A stretch of 64,000 bases of DNA. It comes from Terriglobia bacterium (lineage in GTDB: Bacteria; Acidobacteriota; Terriglobia; Bryobacterales; Bryobacteraceae). This document shows, piece by piece, positions 27,328 to 37,522 of the stretch (position 1 is its first letter; the number at the start of each line of letters is the position of its first letter). The stretch lies in contig JAIQFS010000023.1 in the NCBI GenBank assembly GCA_020073145.1, forward strand, positions 83,131-147,130. Direction: 5' to 3'. The translations under genes and the position numbers were made by a program. Below the pieces are notes generated by a model that worked only from the letters and a program-made list of their open reading frames with translations, was not told where the DNA came from and made no database searches.

Positions 27328-28631
27328 GCCGGAAGCTCCTTGCCCCGGGTTTCGACGGCCCAGCGCAGCAGCGCCAGGCCGAGCACAAATGCAACCGAAG
27401 TCAACGCCACCGGGGTCCCAATGGTGTGCATCTGCGACACGGCGGCGCCCACCAGAAAGGTCACTCCGGCGGTGATGAAGCGTCCCATGGAAGTAGCGAA
27501 CGCGAAGGCGCTGCCACGGCATTCGCTGCGGTATTGCTCGGGCAGCCACAACGTGAACACGCAGAAGCTGGCGCCGCCTACGCCCAGAAAGAACATCAGC
27601 ACCAGGAACCAGCGCAGCGCATGGGCCTGCAGATAGAACACGTAGCCGAAGCCCAGCGCGACGCACGCGAACATCAGGATGAAATAGAACGCCAGCGCGC
27701 CCCGGCGGCCGAATTCTCGGGCCAGCCAAGGCAACAGGAAGCAGCCGGCAATCGTGCCCACCGAGAGCAGCATACTGGCGTAAGAAGCCAGGCGGGTTGC
27801 CTCGGTGGCGGCCATGCCTTCGTGCGAGGCGAGGTACGTGACGCCCGCCGGCACATACGCCGAGCCGGCCCAAAAACCCACCATGGAAACCAGCAACAGC
27901 AGCGCATTCACCACCGTGCGGCGGCGGTACTCGGGTGAGAAGAGGGCGAAGAAAGCGTCGCGCGCGGTCCAGGCGTGTTGCAGTTTGTCGAGCCGCTTCT
28001 GCCACCGCTGCGGCTCGTGCACGCCGTAGCGAATCAGCGCCACCAGCAAGGCCGGAGTGCCGCCTGCCGCGAACATCGCGCGCCAGCCGTAGCGGGCGCC
28101 AATCCAATAGTTGAGAACGGCCGCGATCAGCGTTCCGAAATAATAACCGGTGTGCATGTAGGCGGCGCCCTGCGCGCGCCGCGATTCCGGCCACTCTTCG
28201 GCCACGAACACCCCGCCGATGGTCCATTCGCCGCCGATTCCGATGCCCGAGAGCAGCCGGAACGCGGCCAGTTGCCACACGTTCGCCGCCAGGCATCCCA
28301 GGAACGTGAATACCGAATAGCACAGAATCGTAAGGATCAGAATGCGGATGCGCCCGAAGCGGTCGGCAATCGGTCCCCAAAGAAAAGCCAGGCCCCAGCC
28401 CACCAGAAAGACCGCGAACAGCGCGCCGCCGTAGACGCCGACGTTGGCGTCGCTGGCCGCAATGCCGGACCGCGGCAGCAGGTCGCGCAGCGCCGGAACC
28501 AACACCAGCGCATAGATGAACGAATCCATGCCGTCCAGCGCCCATCCGCCCCAGGCCGCCCAGAAGCCGCGAACCTGGTTGGAGGTGAGCCGGTTGGATG
28601 TCAGCACTGGAGACAAGGTACTAGTGTACAA
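27324..28631 (-). CDS. MFS transporter (metabolite:H+ symporter-like)
   Basis: Twelve-TM major-facilitator protein of up to 435 residues. It has DGMDSFIYALVLVPALRDLL in TM1, the loop 2-3 motif WGPIADRFGRIRI and GIGIGGEWTIGGVFVAEEWPE in TM4-5, as in organic-acid/sialic-acid-type carriers. Coupling to the acyl-CoA ligase suggests a carboxylate that is imported and then activated. The start is uncertain: TTG 28631 gives the longest form and TTG 28616 is also possible. Neither has a good ribosome site, and conserved sequence begins about residue 15. Confidence 0.87.
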   Translation of the reverse strand: MYTSTLSPVLTSNRLTSNQVRGFWAAWGGWALDGMDSFIYALVLVPALRDLLPRSGIAASDANVGVYGGALFAVFLVGWGLAFLWGPIADRFGRIRILILTILCYSVFTFLGCLAANVWQLAAFRLLSGIGIGGEWTIGGVFVAEEWPESRRAQGAAYMHTGYYFGTLIAAVLNYWIGARYGWRAMFAAGGTPALLVALIRYGVHEPQRWQKRLDKLQHAWTARDAFFALFSPEYRRRTVVNALLLLVSMVGFWAGSAYVPAGVTYLASHEGMAATEATRLASYASMLLSVGTIAGCFLLPWLAREFGRRGALAFYFILMFACVALGFGYVFYLQAHALRWFLVLMFFLGVGGASFCVFTLWLPEQYRSECRGSAFAFATSMGRFITAGVTFLVGAAVSQMHTIGTPVALTSVAFVLGLALLRWAVETRGKELPA

Positions 28632-28685
28632 CCCGCGGCCGGAGGGCGAAGACGCGGCCGTTTTACGCTATGCTGAACTCTTCCT

Positions 28686-29291
28686 ATGGACATCGTTACC
28701 GGCAATGTCGGATGGATCGAAGTGATTTGCGGTCCCATGTTTTCGGGCAAGAGCGAGGAGCTCATCCGCCGGTTGCGCCGCGCCATCATCGCCCGCAAGC
28801 GCGTGGAAGTGTTCAAGCCGGCCATCGACAACCGCTACTCGGATGACGAAATTGTCTCCCACGGGGACTTGCGCCTGAAGTCGCAGGTGGTGACCGGCGC
28901 GGCCGAGATTCCCGACCGCATCGACTGGCGCTCTGAGGTGGTGGGGATCGACGAGGCCAATTTCATGGGGCCGAAGCTGGTGGATGTGGCCCAGCGCCTC
29001 GCCGACAGCGGCAAGCAAGTTATCATTTCCGGCCTCGATACCGACTACCTGGGCCGGCCGTTCGCGCCCATTCCCGATCTGCTGGCGCATGCGGAATCGA
29101 TCACCAAGACGCTCGCGATTTGCGTCCGCTGCGGCAACCCGGCCAAACACACGCAGCGCCTGCGCGGCTCCGATGATTTGATCGTGGTGGGCGCGGCCGA
29201 CATGTACGAAGCCCGCTGCCGGCGGTGTTTCGAGCCGGGAATCCCCAAGCAGACCGAGCTGGATTTTGTGAAGGCCAAGCCGCGGGCCTGA
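28686..29291 (+). CDS. tdk: Thymidine kinase
   Basis: Salvage enzyme phosphorylating thymidine; 201 residues, type-II bacterial form. It has the Walker A ICGPMFSGKSEELIRRL, VVGIDEANFM (Walker B/catalytic Glu), the lasso region ending GADMYEARCRRC and the zinc Cys pairs CVRC and CRRC. TATGCT at 28669-28674 could be its -10 box. It is transcribed divergently from the MFS gene. Confidence 0.95.
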   Translation: MDIVTGNVGWIEVICGPMFSGKSEELIRRLRRAIIARKRVEVFKPAIDNRYSDDEIVSHGDLRLKSQVVTGAAEIPDRIDWRSEVVGIDEANFMGPKLVDVAQRLADSGKQVIISGLDTDYLGRPFAPIPDLLAHAESITKTLAICVRCGNPAKHTQRLRGSDDLIVVGAADMYEARCRRCFEPGIPKQTELDFVKAKPRA

Positions 29292-29319
29292 CCGCCTGCC
29301 GGTGCCCCAGTCTCAGCCC

Positions 29320-30927
29320 TTACGGCGCCCACGCCGGCATGACGTAGGCGTAGAACATCACCACCAGCCCGATGGTGCAGGCCAGCAGAACGCTGTGCTT
29401 GATGGTAAAGCGGAAGAGCAGGGATTCGTCCTCGCGCTTCATGTTGGTGACCGCGGCAGCAACCGCGATGCTGGTGAGGCTGATCATCTTCCCCATCACG
29501 CCGCCTGCGGAATTGGCCGCGGCCATCAGGACCGGGTTCATGTGGAGGCGATTGGCCGTCACCATCTGCAAGGTTCCGAACAGGGCATTGGCGGAGGTGT
29601 CGCTGCCCGTGAGGAATACGCCCACCCAGCCGAGGAGCGCGCTGAAGAACGGGAAGAGCACGCCGGTGGCGGCGAAGGCCAGCCCGAGAGTCGCAGTGGC
29701 GCCGGAGTAATTCATGACGTAGGCCACGCCCAACACCGCGGCCAGAGTCAACTCCGCCAGCGCCATCTGCCTCGCGGTGTGAGCGACGGTTTTCGCAAAG
29801 CGCGCTGGAGTCATGCCCGCCACCAGGAAGCCGAGAAGGGTGGCGAACAAGCACGCTGTTCCCGACGCGGAGAGCCAGCTGAAGTTGTACACCGCCCCAT
29901 AGGGAGAAGGCTTGGCGACCACGGGCGGCATGCGCTGGACCAGATTGTGCAAGCCCGGCCAGTTCACCAGAATGTTCTGCGCGTTCAACCAGTTCTGGAG
30001 AGGCCGATAACCCCAGAGCAGCACGAAGACCACCAGCAGCATGTACGGTCCCCATGCCTGCAACAGATGCGGGGTCCTGTGAGCCAGCTTGCCGCGGGTG
30101 ATCACCGGAATGTCGCCCGGTCTCCAGAAGCGGGTCAGCAGCACCACCGCGCCCATGGCCGCGAGCGACGCCAGAATATCGGTGAGCTGCGGATTGACGA
30201 AATTAGAAACCAGAAACTGTGTCGCGGCGAACGCCACGCCGCACACCGCGGTCGCCGGCAGCACCGCCTTCAGGCCTTTCCATCCCGACATCACCAAAAT
30301 CAGGTACGCCGGGATGAATAGGGAAACCGGCGCGCAGATTCGGCCCACGCCGGCGCTGAGCCGGTCTACCGGCAGCCCGGTGGTCACCGCGAGCGTGGTG
30401 ATCGGAATGGCGAGCGAGCCGAAGGCCACCGGCGCCGTATTGGCGAGCAAGCAAATGCCGGCGGCGTAAAACGGCGAGAAGCCCAGTCCCACCAGCATGG
30501 TGGCGGCCACCGCGACCGGTGTGCCGAAGCCCGCCGCTCCTTCCACAAACGCGCCGAAGGCAAATGCGATGAGCAGCACCTGCAGGCGTTTGTCATCGGC
30601 AAGGTGCGCGATGGAATCCTTGAGCAGCTCGAATTTGCCGCTCTCCAGCGTTACGTTGTAGAGCAGGACTGCCGTGAACACCACCCAGCCGATCGGCCAC
30701 AGTCCAAAGGCCGCGCCCATCGCTACCGAGGAAACGAGCGGACCGCTCGGCATCCCATAGACTAGTCCGGCCACCAGGATCGCGGCGGCGAGTCCCACCA
30801 GGGAGGAAATCCAGGCCGGTTTGCGCTTCACCCCCAGCAGGAAGAGCAGCACAAAAATCGGGATGGCGGCCACCAGGGCGGAAAGCGGCAGACTGCCAGC
30901 GACGGGGGTGTAGTTCTGTTGCCACAT
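29320..30927 (-). CDS. lctP: L-lactate permease family transporter
   Basis: Inner-membrane lactate/glycolate:H+ symporter of 535 residues with about 12-14 TM helices. Family motifs include the start MWQQNYTPVAG, FVEGAAGFGTPVAVAATMLVG, FGSLAIPITTLA and GVFLTGSDTSANALFG. No lactate dehydrogenase gene is nearby, so the exact substrate is inferred. GGAG lies 7-8 nt before ATG 30927, and a TATACAAT box lies just upstream. Confidence 0.92.
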   Translation of the reverse strand: MWQQNYTPVAGSLPLSALVAAIPIFVLLFLLGVKRKPAWISSLVGLAAAILVAGLVYGMPSGPLVSSVAMGAAFGLWPIGWVVFTAVLLYNVTLESGKFELLKDSIAHLADDKRLQVLLIAFAFGAFVEGAAGFGTPVAVAATMLVGLGFSPFYAAGICLLANTAPVAFGSLAIPITTLAVTTGLPVDRLSAGVGRICAPVSLFIPAYLILVMSGWKGLKAVLPATAVCGVAFAATQFLVSNFVNPQLTDILASLAAMGAVVLLTRFWRPGDIPVITRGKLAHRTPHLLQAWGPYMLLVVFVLLWGYRPLQNWLNAQNILVNWPGLHNLVQRMPPVVAKPSPYGAVYNFSWLSASGTACLFATLLGFLVAGMTPARFAKTVAHTARQMALAELTLAAVLGVAYVMNYSGATATLGLAFAATGVLFPFFSALLGWVGVFLTGSDTSANALFGTLQMVTANRLHMNPVLMAAANSAGGVMGKMISLTSIAVAAAVTNMKREDESLLFRFTIKHSVLLACTIGLVVMFYAYVMPAWAP

Positions 30928-30950
30928 GAGGATCTCCGATTGTATAACAA

Positions 30951-30980
30951 GAACCGCAAGCTCCCCGCGGGTTGCGGTTC
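30951..30980. terminator. Perfect 9-bp stem-loop between hppA and lctP
   Basis: GAACCGCAA at 30951-30959 and TTGCGGTTC at 30972-30980 pair perfectly around a GC-rich 12-nt loop. It lies 44 nt downstream of the hppA stop (minus strand) and just upstream of the lctP -10. There is no proper U-run, so as a terminator it would be imperfect. It could also serve as an operator for lctP. Confidence 0.4.
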
Positions 30981-31023
30981 AGTGGCGTAGCCTCTTTGTA
31001 ACAGAACGTCGGCCCGGGCCGAA

Positions 31024-33516
<2,493 letters not shown>

Positions 33517-33545
33517 GTACGAAAATCCTCCTGGTTTTGGAACCC

Positions 33546-33624
33546 CTCGGTCCCGCAGCGACCGAGACAAGCGAGAGTATTCACCCGAAGCCACAGTATA
33601 GAAGAACGACACGCCGGATTACAA
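33546..33624 (-). promoter_or_regulatory. Promoter and leader hairpin of hppA
   Basis: Reading leftward: TTGTAA at 33624-33619, an 18-nt spacer, then TATACT at 33600-33595. The roughly 70-nt leader holds a perfect 7-bp hairpin (CTCGGTC / 7 nt / GACCGAG, 33546-33566) about 30 nt before ATG 33516. The hairpin might influence translation. I do not recognise it as a known riboswitch. Confidence 0.55.
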
Positions 33625-33688
33625 CGAGATTACCTTTAGGAACGGAGGCGAGGCAAAAGTCGGGTTGCGGACGGCGAGGCCGGCGGAT

Positions 33689-34477
33689 TTACTCCCGGCA
33701 GATGCCGCGTTCGCTGCAGCGAATGAAGTTCACCAGGTGGAGCGTCTCCGGGGTCGGAATCTCGGCTTCGATCCGGCCCAGGGCATCCTGCAGCTTCAGG
33801 CCGGACCGGTACAGAGTCTGGTAGGCCTTCTTCAACACCGCGACGTCGCTGGCTTTGTAGCCGGCGCGCTTCAGTCCCACCACGTTGAGCCCCTTCGCCT
33901 CCACGTTGAAGCCGGTGTAGAGAAAGAAGGGCGGGACGTCGCTGTTGACCCGGGTGTTGCCGCCGATCATGGCCAGGCGCCCGATTTTGGAAAACTGGTG
34001 CACCACCACGCCGCCGGAAATGAAAGCCTGGTCTTCCACTTCGACGTAACCGGCCAGGAGCGCGCAACTGGCAATCACGGTTTGATTTCCAATCCGGCAG
34101 TTATGGGCGATGTGGCCGGAGGTCATAATGTAATTGTCATCACCGATTTCCGTGGCGGATTCGGGGGCCGTGCCCCGCGAAATGGTGTAGTGTTCGCGGA
34201 TCTTGTTGCCGTTTCCGATGCGGAGATAGCTGCGGGCGCCGCCAAAGCCCTTGTCGAGAGGATCGGTGCCGAGCACGGTTCCGGCGGAGATTTCATTCCG
34301 TTCCCCGAGCGTGGTCCAGCGCTTCACGTAGACATAGGGCTCCAGCCGGCATCCCGGCCCCACCGTGACATCGCTTTCGATCACGCAAAACTCCCCGATG
34401 CGCGCGCCGGGGCCGATGGCGGCGCTGGGATCCACGCGGGCGGTGGGAGCGACCGTGGCCGAAGGATCGATGGGCAT
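33689..34477 (-). CDS. lpxA: UDP-N-acetylglucosamine acyltransferase
   Basis: First step of lipid A synthesis; 262 residues, normal length. Hexapeptide beta-helix repeats (IGPGARIGEFCVIESDV) lead into the family segment IREHYTISRGT, the catalytic His in SGHIAHNCRIGN and GLNVVGLKRAGY before the C-terminal helices. I chose ATG 34477, which begins MPIDPSATVAPTA. The open frame running back to 35428 is antisense to lpxD. Its start is only 18 bp from that of divergent lpxD. Confidence 0.96.
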   Translation of the reverse strand: MPIDPSATVAPTARVDPSAAIGPGARIGEFCVIESDVTVGPGCRLEPYVYVKRWTTLGERNEISAGTVLGTDPLDKGFGGARSYLRIGNGNKIREHYTISRGTAPESATEIGDDNYIMTSGHIAHNCRIGNQTVIASCALLAGYVEVEDQAFISGGVVVHQFSKIGRLAMIGGNTRVNSDVPPFFLYTGFNVEAKGLNVVGLKRAGYKASDVAVLKKAYQTLYRSGLKLQDALGRIEAEIPTPETLHLVNFIRCSERGICRE

Positions 34478-34495
34478 GAATTTGTATGATAAGGC

Positions 34496-35524
34496 ATGCG
34501 AGTTCGTGAATTGGCGGAATGGCTGGGCGCCACTTACGAGGGCGACGGAGAGAAAGAGCTCACGGGCGTCGCGCCGGTGGAAACCGCCGGCGCTTCCGAA
34601 GTCTCGTTTGTCGGCACGCGCAAGGCCGAGGCCCAGGCGGAGAGTTCGGCGGCCGGGTGTCTGCTGGTCCCGCTGGAATGGCCGAGCAGCAGCCACCGTA
34701 CGGTCATCCGGGTGCCGCAGCCGCGAACTGCGTTTGCGCGCGCCATGAGCCGTTTCTATCCCACCGCCGAGCTCCAGCCCGGGATCCATCCCACCGCGGT
34801 GGTGGGCGCCAATGTCGAAATGGGGGCGCTGGTGTACATCGGGGCGCACGCGGTGGTGGGAGATGGGGCGCGCATCGGCGTGGCCACCAGCATCGGAGCC
34901 GGCTGCTCGGTCGGGAAGCGCGTGGTGCTGGGCGAAGGGTGCGTCCTTCATCCCAACGTCACCGTGTACGACAACGTGGACATTGGGCGTGGCTCGATTC
35001 TGCATTCCGGCTCCGTGATCGGCGCGGATGGCTTCGGCTATGTGATGGAGCATGATCGCTGGCACAAGTTTCCCCAGGTGGGGCGGGTGGAGATCGGCGA
35101 TTTCGTGGAAATTGGGGCGAATTCCTGCGTGGACCGGGCCGCGCTCGGGGTGACCTCGATCGGCGAGGGTACGAAACTCGATAACATGGTTCATGTGGGG
35201 CACAACTGCCGCATCGGACGACACGTCGTGGTGGCCGCGCAAACCGGGTTTTCCGGCGGCGTGGTGGTGGAGGACTATGCCGTCATCGGCGGGCAAGTGG
35301 GGATCGGCGACAAGGCGCGCATTGAAACTCGGGCCACCCTGGGCTCCGGTTGCGGCGTGCTGAGTTCCAAGATTGTGCACTCCGGCGAAACCGTCTGGGG
35401 CACGCCGGCGCGGCCGCTCAAACAACACCTGGAAACCTTGGCCAACTTGAGTAAGCTGCCGGATCTGCGCCGCGAGGTCGCCGAACTCAAGCGCCGCCTG
35501 GCCGAGCTGGAGAGGAGCGCGTGA
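34496..35524 (+). CDS. lpxD: UDP-3-O-acylglucosamine N-acyltransferase
   Basis: Third committed step of lipid A synthesis; 342 residues. An N-terminal uridine-binding domain (MRVRELAEWLGATYEGDG) is followed by a beta-helix of hexapeptides (GIHPTAVVGANVEMGALVYI). The catalytic His is in MVHVGHNCRIGRH, and a short C-terminal helix ends the protein. It is divergent from lpxA across 18 bp, so its promoter must overlap lpxA coding sequence. It is translationally coupled to the next gene. Confidence 0.96.
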   Translation: MRVRELAEWLGATYEGDGEKELTGVAPVETAGASEVSFVGTRKAEAQAESSAAGCLLVPLEWPSSSHRTVIRVPQPRTAFARAMSRFYPTAELQPGIHPTAVVGANVEMGALVYIGAHAVVGDGARIGVATSIGAGCSVGKRVVLGEGCVLHPNVTVYDNVDIGRGSILHSGSVIGADGFGYVMEHDRWHKFPQVGRVEIGDFVEIGANSCVDRAALGVTSIGEGTKLDNMVHVGHNCRIGRHVVVAAQTGFSGGVVVEDYAVIGGQVGIGDKARIETRATLGSGCGVLSSKIVHSGETVWGTPARPLKQHLETLANLSKLPDLRREVAELKRRLAELERSA

Positions 35525-36138
35525 TGCTGGTGGTTGTGGGAGGGCACTCGCGCAATATCGGCAAGACCTCGGTGGTGGAAGGGTTGATCCGTAAGCTGCG
35601 CAGCCGGAAATGGACCGCGCTCAAGATCACCCAGTACGGACACGGCGTGTGTTCGCACGTGGGAGAGGCCTGCGGCTGCGAGACCGAACCGGACCATCCC
35701 TTCGCGCTGAGCGAGGAGTATGAGCCGAGCAAGACCGATTCCGGCCGGTTTCTGGCGGCGGGCGCGGAGCGCTCGTTCTGGCTGCGCACGCCGATGGGGG
35801 AACTGGCGCGGGCGAAGAAGACGCTGGCCAAGATCGTCGGCTCGGGCGCTAACGTGATCATCGAATCCAATAGCGTGCTCGAATTGGTGGAGCCGGACGT
35901 GTTCCTGATGGTGCTGGATTTTTCGTGCGAGGATTTCAAGCCCTCGAGCCTGCGGTACATGGATCGCGCCGATGCCTTCATCGTGATCGATCGCGGCATC
36001 AATGTGCCGTTATGGCAGGATGTCTCCCGCGGCCTCTGGGATCAAAAGCCGCAGTTCGTGGTAAAGCCGCCGGCCTACGTGACCGCCGCGATCTCCGATT
36101 TCGTGAGGTCGAGACTCTCGCCGGCCGCGGTGCGCTGA
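35524..36138 (+). CDS. MobB-like P-loop GTPase/ATPase with Cys cluster
   Basis: SIMIBI-type NTPase of about 204 residues. Walker A is GGHSRNIGKTSVVEGLI. A metal-binding-looking HGVCSHVGEACGC lies near residue 45, and VIIESNSVLEL resembles the second nucleotide loop of MobB. MobB (molybdopterin-guanine dinucleotide insertion helper) is the closest family I recognise, but no molybdenum genes are here. The start is ATG 35524, or GTG 35521 inside the lpxD end, so it is coupled to lpxD. Its last 64 bp overlap the convergent DHp gene. A lipid A role is inference from position only. Confidence 0.75.
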   Translation: MLVVVGGHSRNIGKTSVVEGLIRKLRSRKWTALKITQYGHGVCSHVGEACGCETEPDHPFALSEEYEPSKTDSGRFLAAGAERSFWLRTPMGELARAKKTLAKIVGSGANVIIESNSVLELVEPDVFLMVLDFSCEDFKPSSLRYMDRADAFIVIDRGINVPLWQDVSRGLWDQKPQFVVKPPAYVTAAISDFVRSRLSPAAVR

Positions 36139-36359
36139 ACGGGGCGCGCCACTCGGGCCGCGGCTTCGGTCAGCAGGCGGGCCGCAATGTCCAATTGCTG
36201 TTGGATGATCCGCAGCTGCTCCTGGACCGCTTCTCGAGGTTCACTCAGGAGCAGTTGCAGGTAGCAGGCGCTGTATTCGAGAGTGCCCAGTGGCTGGCGC
36301 AAATCGTGCACCAGTTCAGCGAGCACTTCATCGGAGTCAGGGAGAGGGAATGGGCGCAT
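36075..36359 (-). CDS. Orphan histidine-kinase phosphoacceptor (DHp) domain protein
   Basis: Protein of 94 residues consisting of a single HisKA-like helical hairpin. The H-box-like ELVHDLRQPLGTLEYSA is followed by a second helix (EQLRIIQQQLDIAARLL). There is no ATPase domain, so it cannot autophosphorylate. It could receive phosphate from another kinase or simply dimerise. It lies 87 bp downstream of a REC-GGDEF gene on the same strand and overlaps the MobB-like gene's 3' end tail to tail. No strong ribosome site is visible. Confidence 0.65.
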   Translation of the reverse strand: MRPFPLPDSDEVLAELVHDLRQPLGTLEYSACYLQLLLSEPREAVQEQLRIIQQQLDIAARLLTEAAARVARPVQRTAAGESLDLTKSEIAAVT

Positions 36360-36446
36360 CGTCGGGCTCGAAGCACCTGAGTATAGCGCAAGCCGGCGCG
36401 TGCGGGAAGGGATTCCTGGAGAAGTGCAGGGCCAAGGGTGCGCCGG

Positions 36447-37391
36447 TTAACGCACGTCGACCGTTTCGATGCAGGCGCACACGACGCGGTTGCGGCCGTT
36501 CTCCTTGGCGGCATAGAGGCCGAGGTCGGCTTCGCGCACCAGGGTATCGGCATCGCAACGGGAGCCGGCGGCACGCCAGGTGACGCCGACGCTGCAGGTC
36601 ACCGTCTGGCATTGCCCCCCGAACGAAAAGGGCTCACTGGCAACGGCCTGACGGAGGCGCTCGGCCTGCGAAAGCGCGCCCTCGCCGTTGCCGCCTGGCA
36701 GAACCATGAGGAACTCTTCACCGCCGTAGCGGCCCACGGAATCGTAGCGCCGCACGGAGGATTTCATGCGGTTCGCGGCGCCGCGCAGCACGGCATCGCC
36801 CGCCATATGTCCGTACCGGTCGTTGATGTCCTTGAAGTGATCCAGATCGGCCATGAGGACGGCGAGCGACAGTTTTTCCCGAGTCGCCCGTTCCAGTTCG
36901 ACCTGTAGCAACCCGAGGATGGCGCGCCGGTTGAGCAGGCCGGTGAGGCCATCGTGAGTGGCTTCCTGGCGCAGGGCCTCGCGGGCTTCCAACAATTGCT
37001 CCTGCAATTCCAGGATGCGCTGACCGGCGCGCAACCGGGCGCGCAATTCCAGAGCGTTGAAGGGCTTGGTGAGGTAGTCATCGGCGCCTGCGTTGATGCC
37101 TTCCACCAGATCCTCGGATTCGGTGCGGGCCGTGAGCAGCAGGATGTAGATGTAAGGCTCGCGACCGACGGCGCGGACCCGGCGGCAGACATCCACGCCG
37201 TCGATCCCTGGCATCATCCAATCCAAGAGGGCCAGGCGGGGAGCATCCTCGGCTTCCAGCGCGCGCAGGGCCTCGTTGCCATCCTTGGCGATGATGACTT
37301 CGTATCCCCATTTGGTGAGGATGCCGCGCAGCACGGTTTGAAACACAGGGTTGTCCTCGGCGGCCAGGATCTTCACGGCAGCATCTCTCAT
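36447..37391 (-). CDS. Diguanylate cyclase response regulator (REC-GGDEF)
   Basis: Makes cyclic di-GMP when phosphorylated; 314 residues. The REC domain (about 6-125) has the phospho-acceptor in LALLDWMMPGIDG, T in LLTAR and K in YLTKPF. A coiled linker leads to GGDEF (about 145-310) with ADLDHFKDIND, the inhibitory RxxD site RRYD exactly five residues before an intact GGEEF, and CSVGV. It should therefore be active and product-inhibited. ATG 37391 has AAGGGGG almost touching it. GTG 37376 (starting VKILAAEDN) is a plausible alternative start. Confidence 0.93.
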   Translation of the reverse strand: MRDAAVKILAAEDNPVFQTVLRGILTKWGYEVIIAKDGNEALRALEAEDAPRLALLDWMMPGIDGVDVCRRVRAVGREPYIYILLLTARTESEDLVEGINAGADDYLTKPFNALELRARLRAGQRILELQEQLLEAREALRQEATHDGLTGLLNRRAILGLLQVELERATREKLSLAVLMADLDHFKDINDRYGHMAGDAVLRGAANRMKSSVRRYDSVGRYGGEEFLMVLPGGNGEGALSQAERLRQAVASEPFSFGGQCQTVTCSVGVTWRAAGSRCDADTLVREADLGLYAAKENGRNRVVCACIETVDVR

Positions 37392-37522
37392 CCCCCTTAT
37401 CGGCCGGACCTGCTCGAACCGGAGAGGACTAAGGTACTACGGGAATCCGCTGCGGCGTCGTAAAATAGAAAGTTCGCGCCAGCCTGGGAATTGGGGTGGT
37501 TGGGAATACGGAGGATTTCGCA

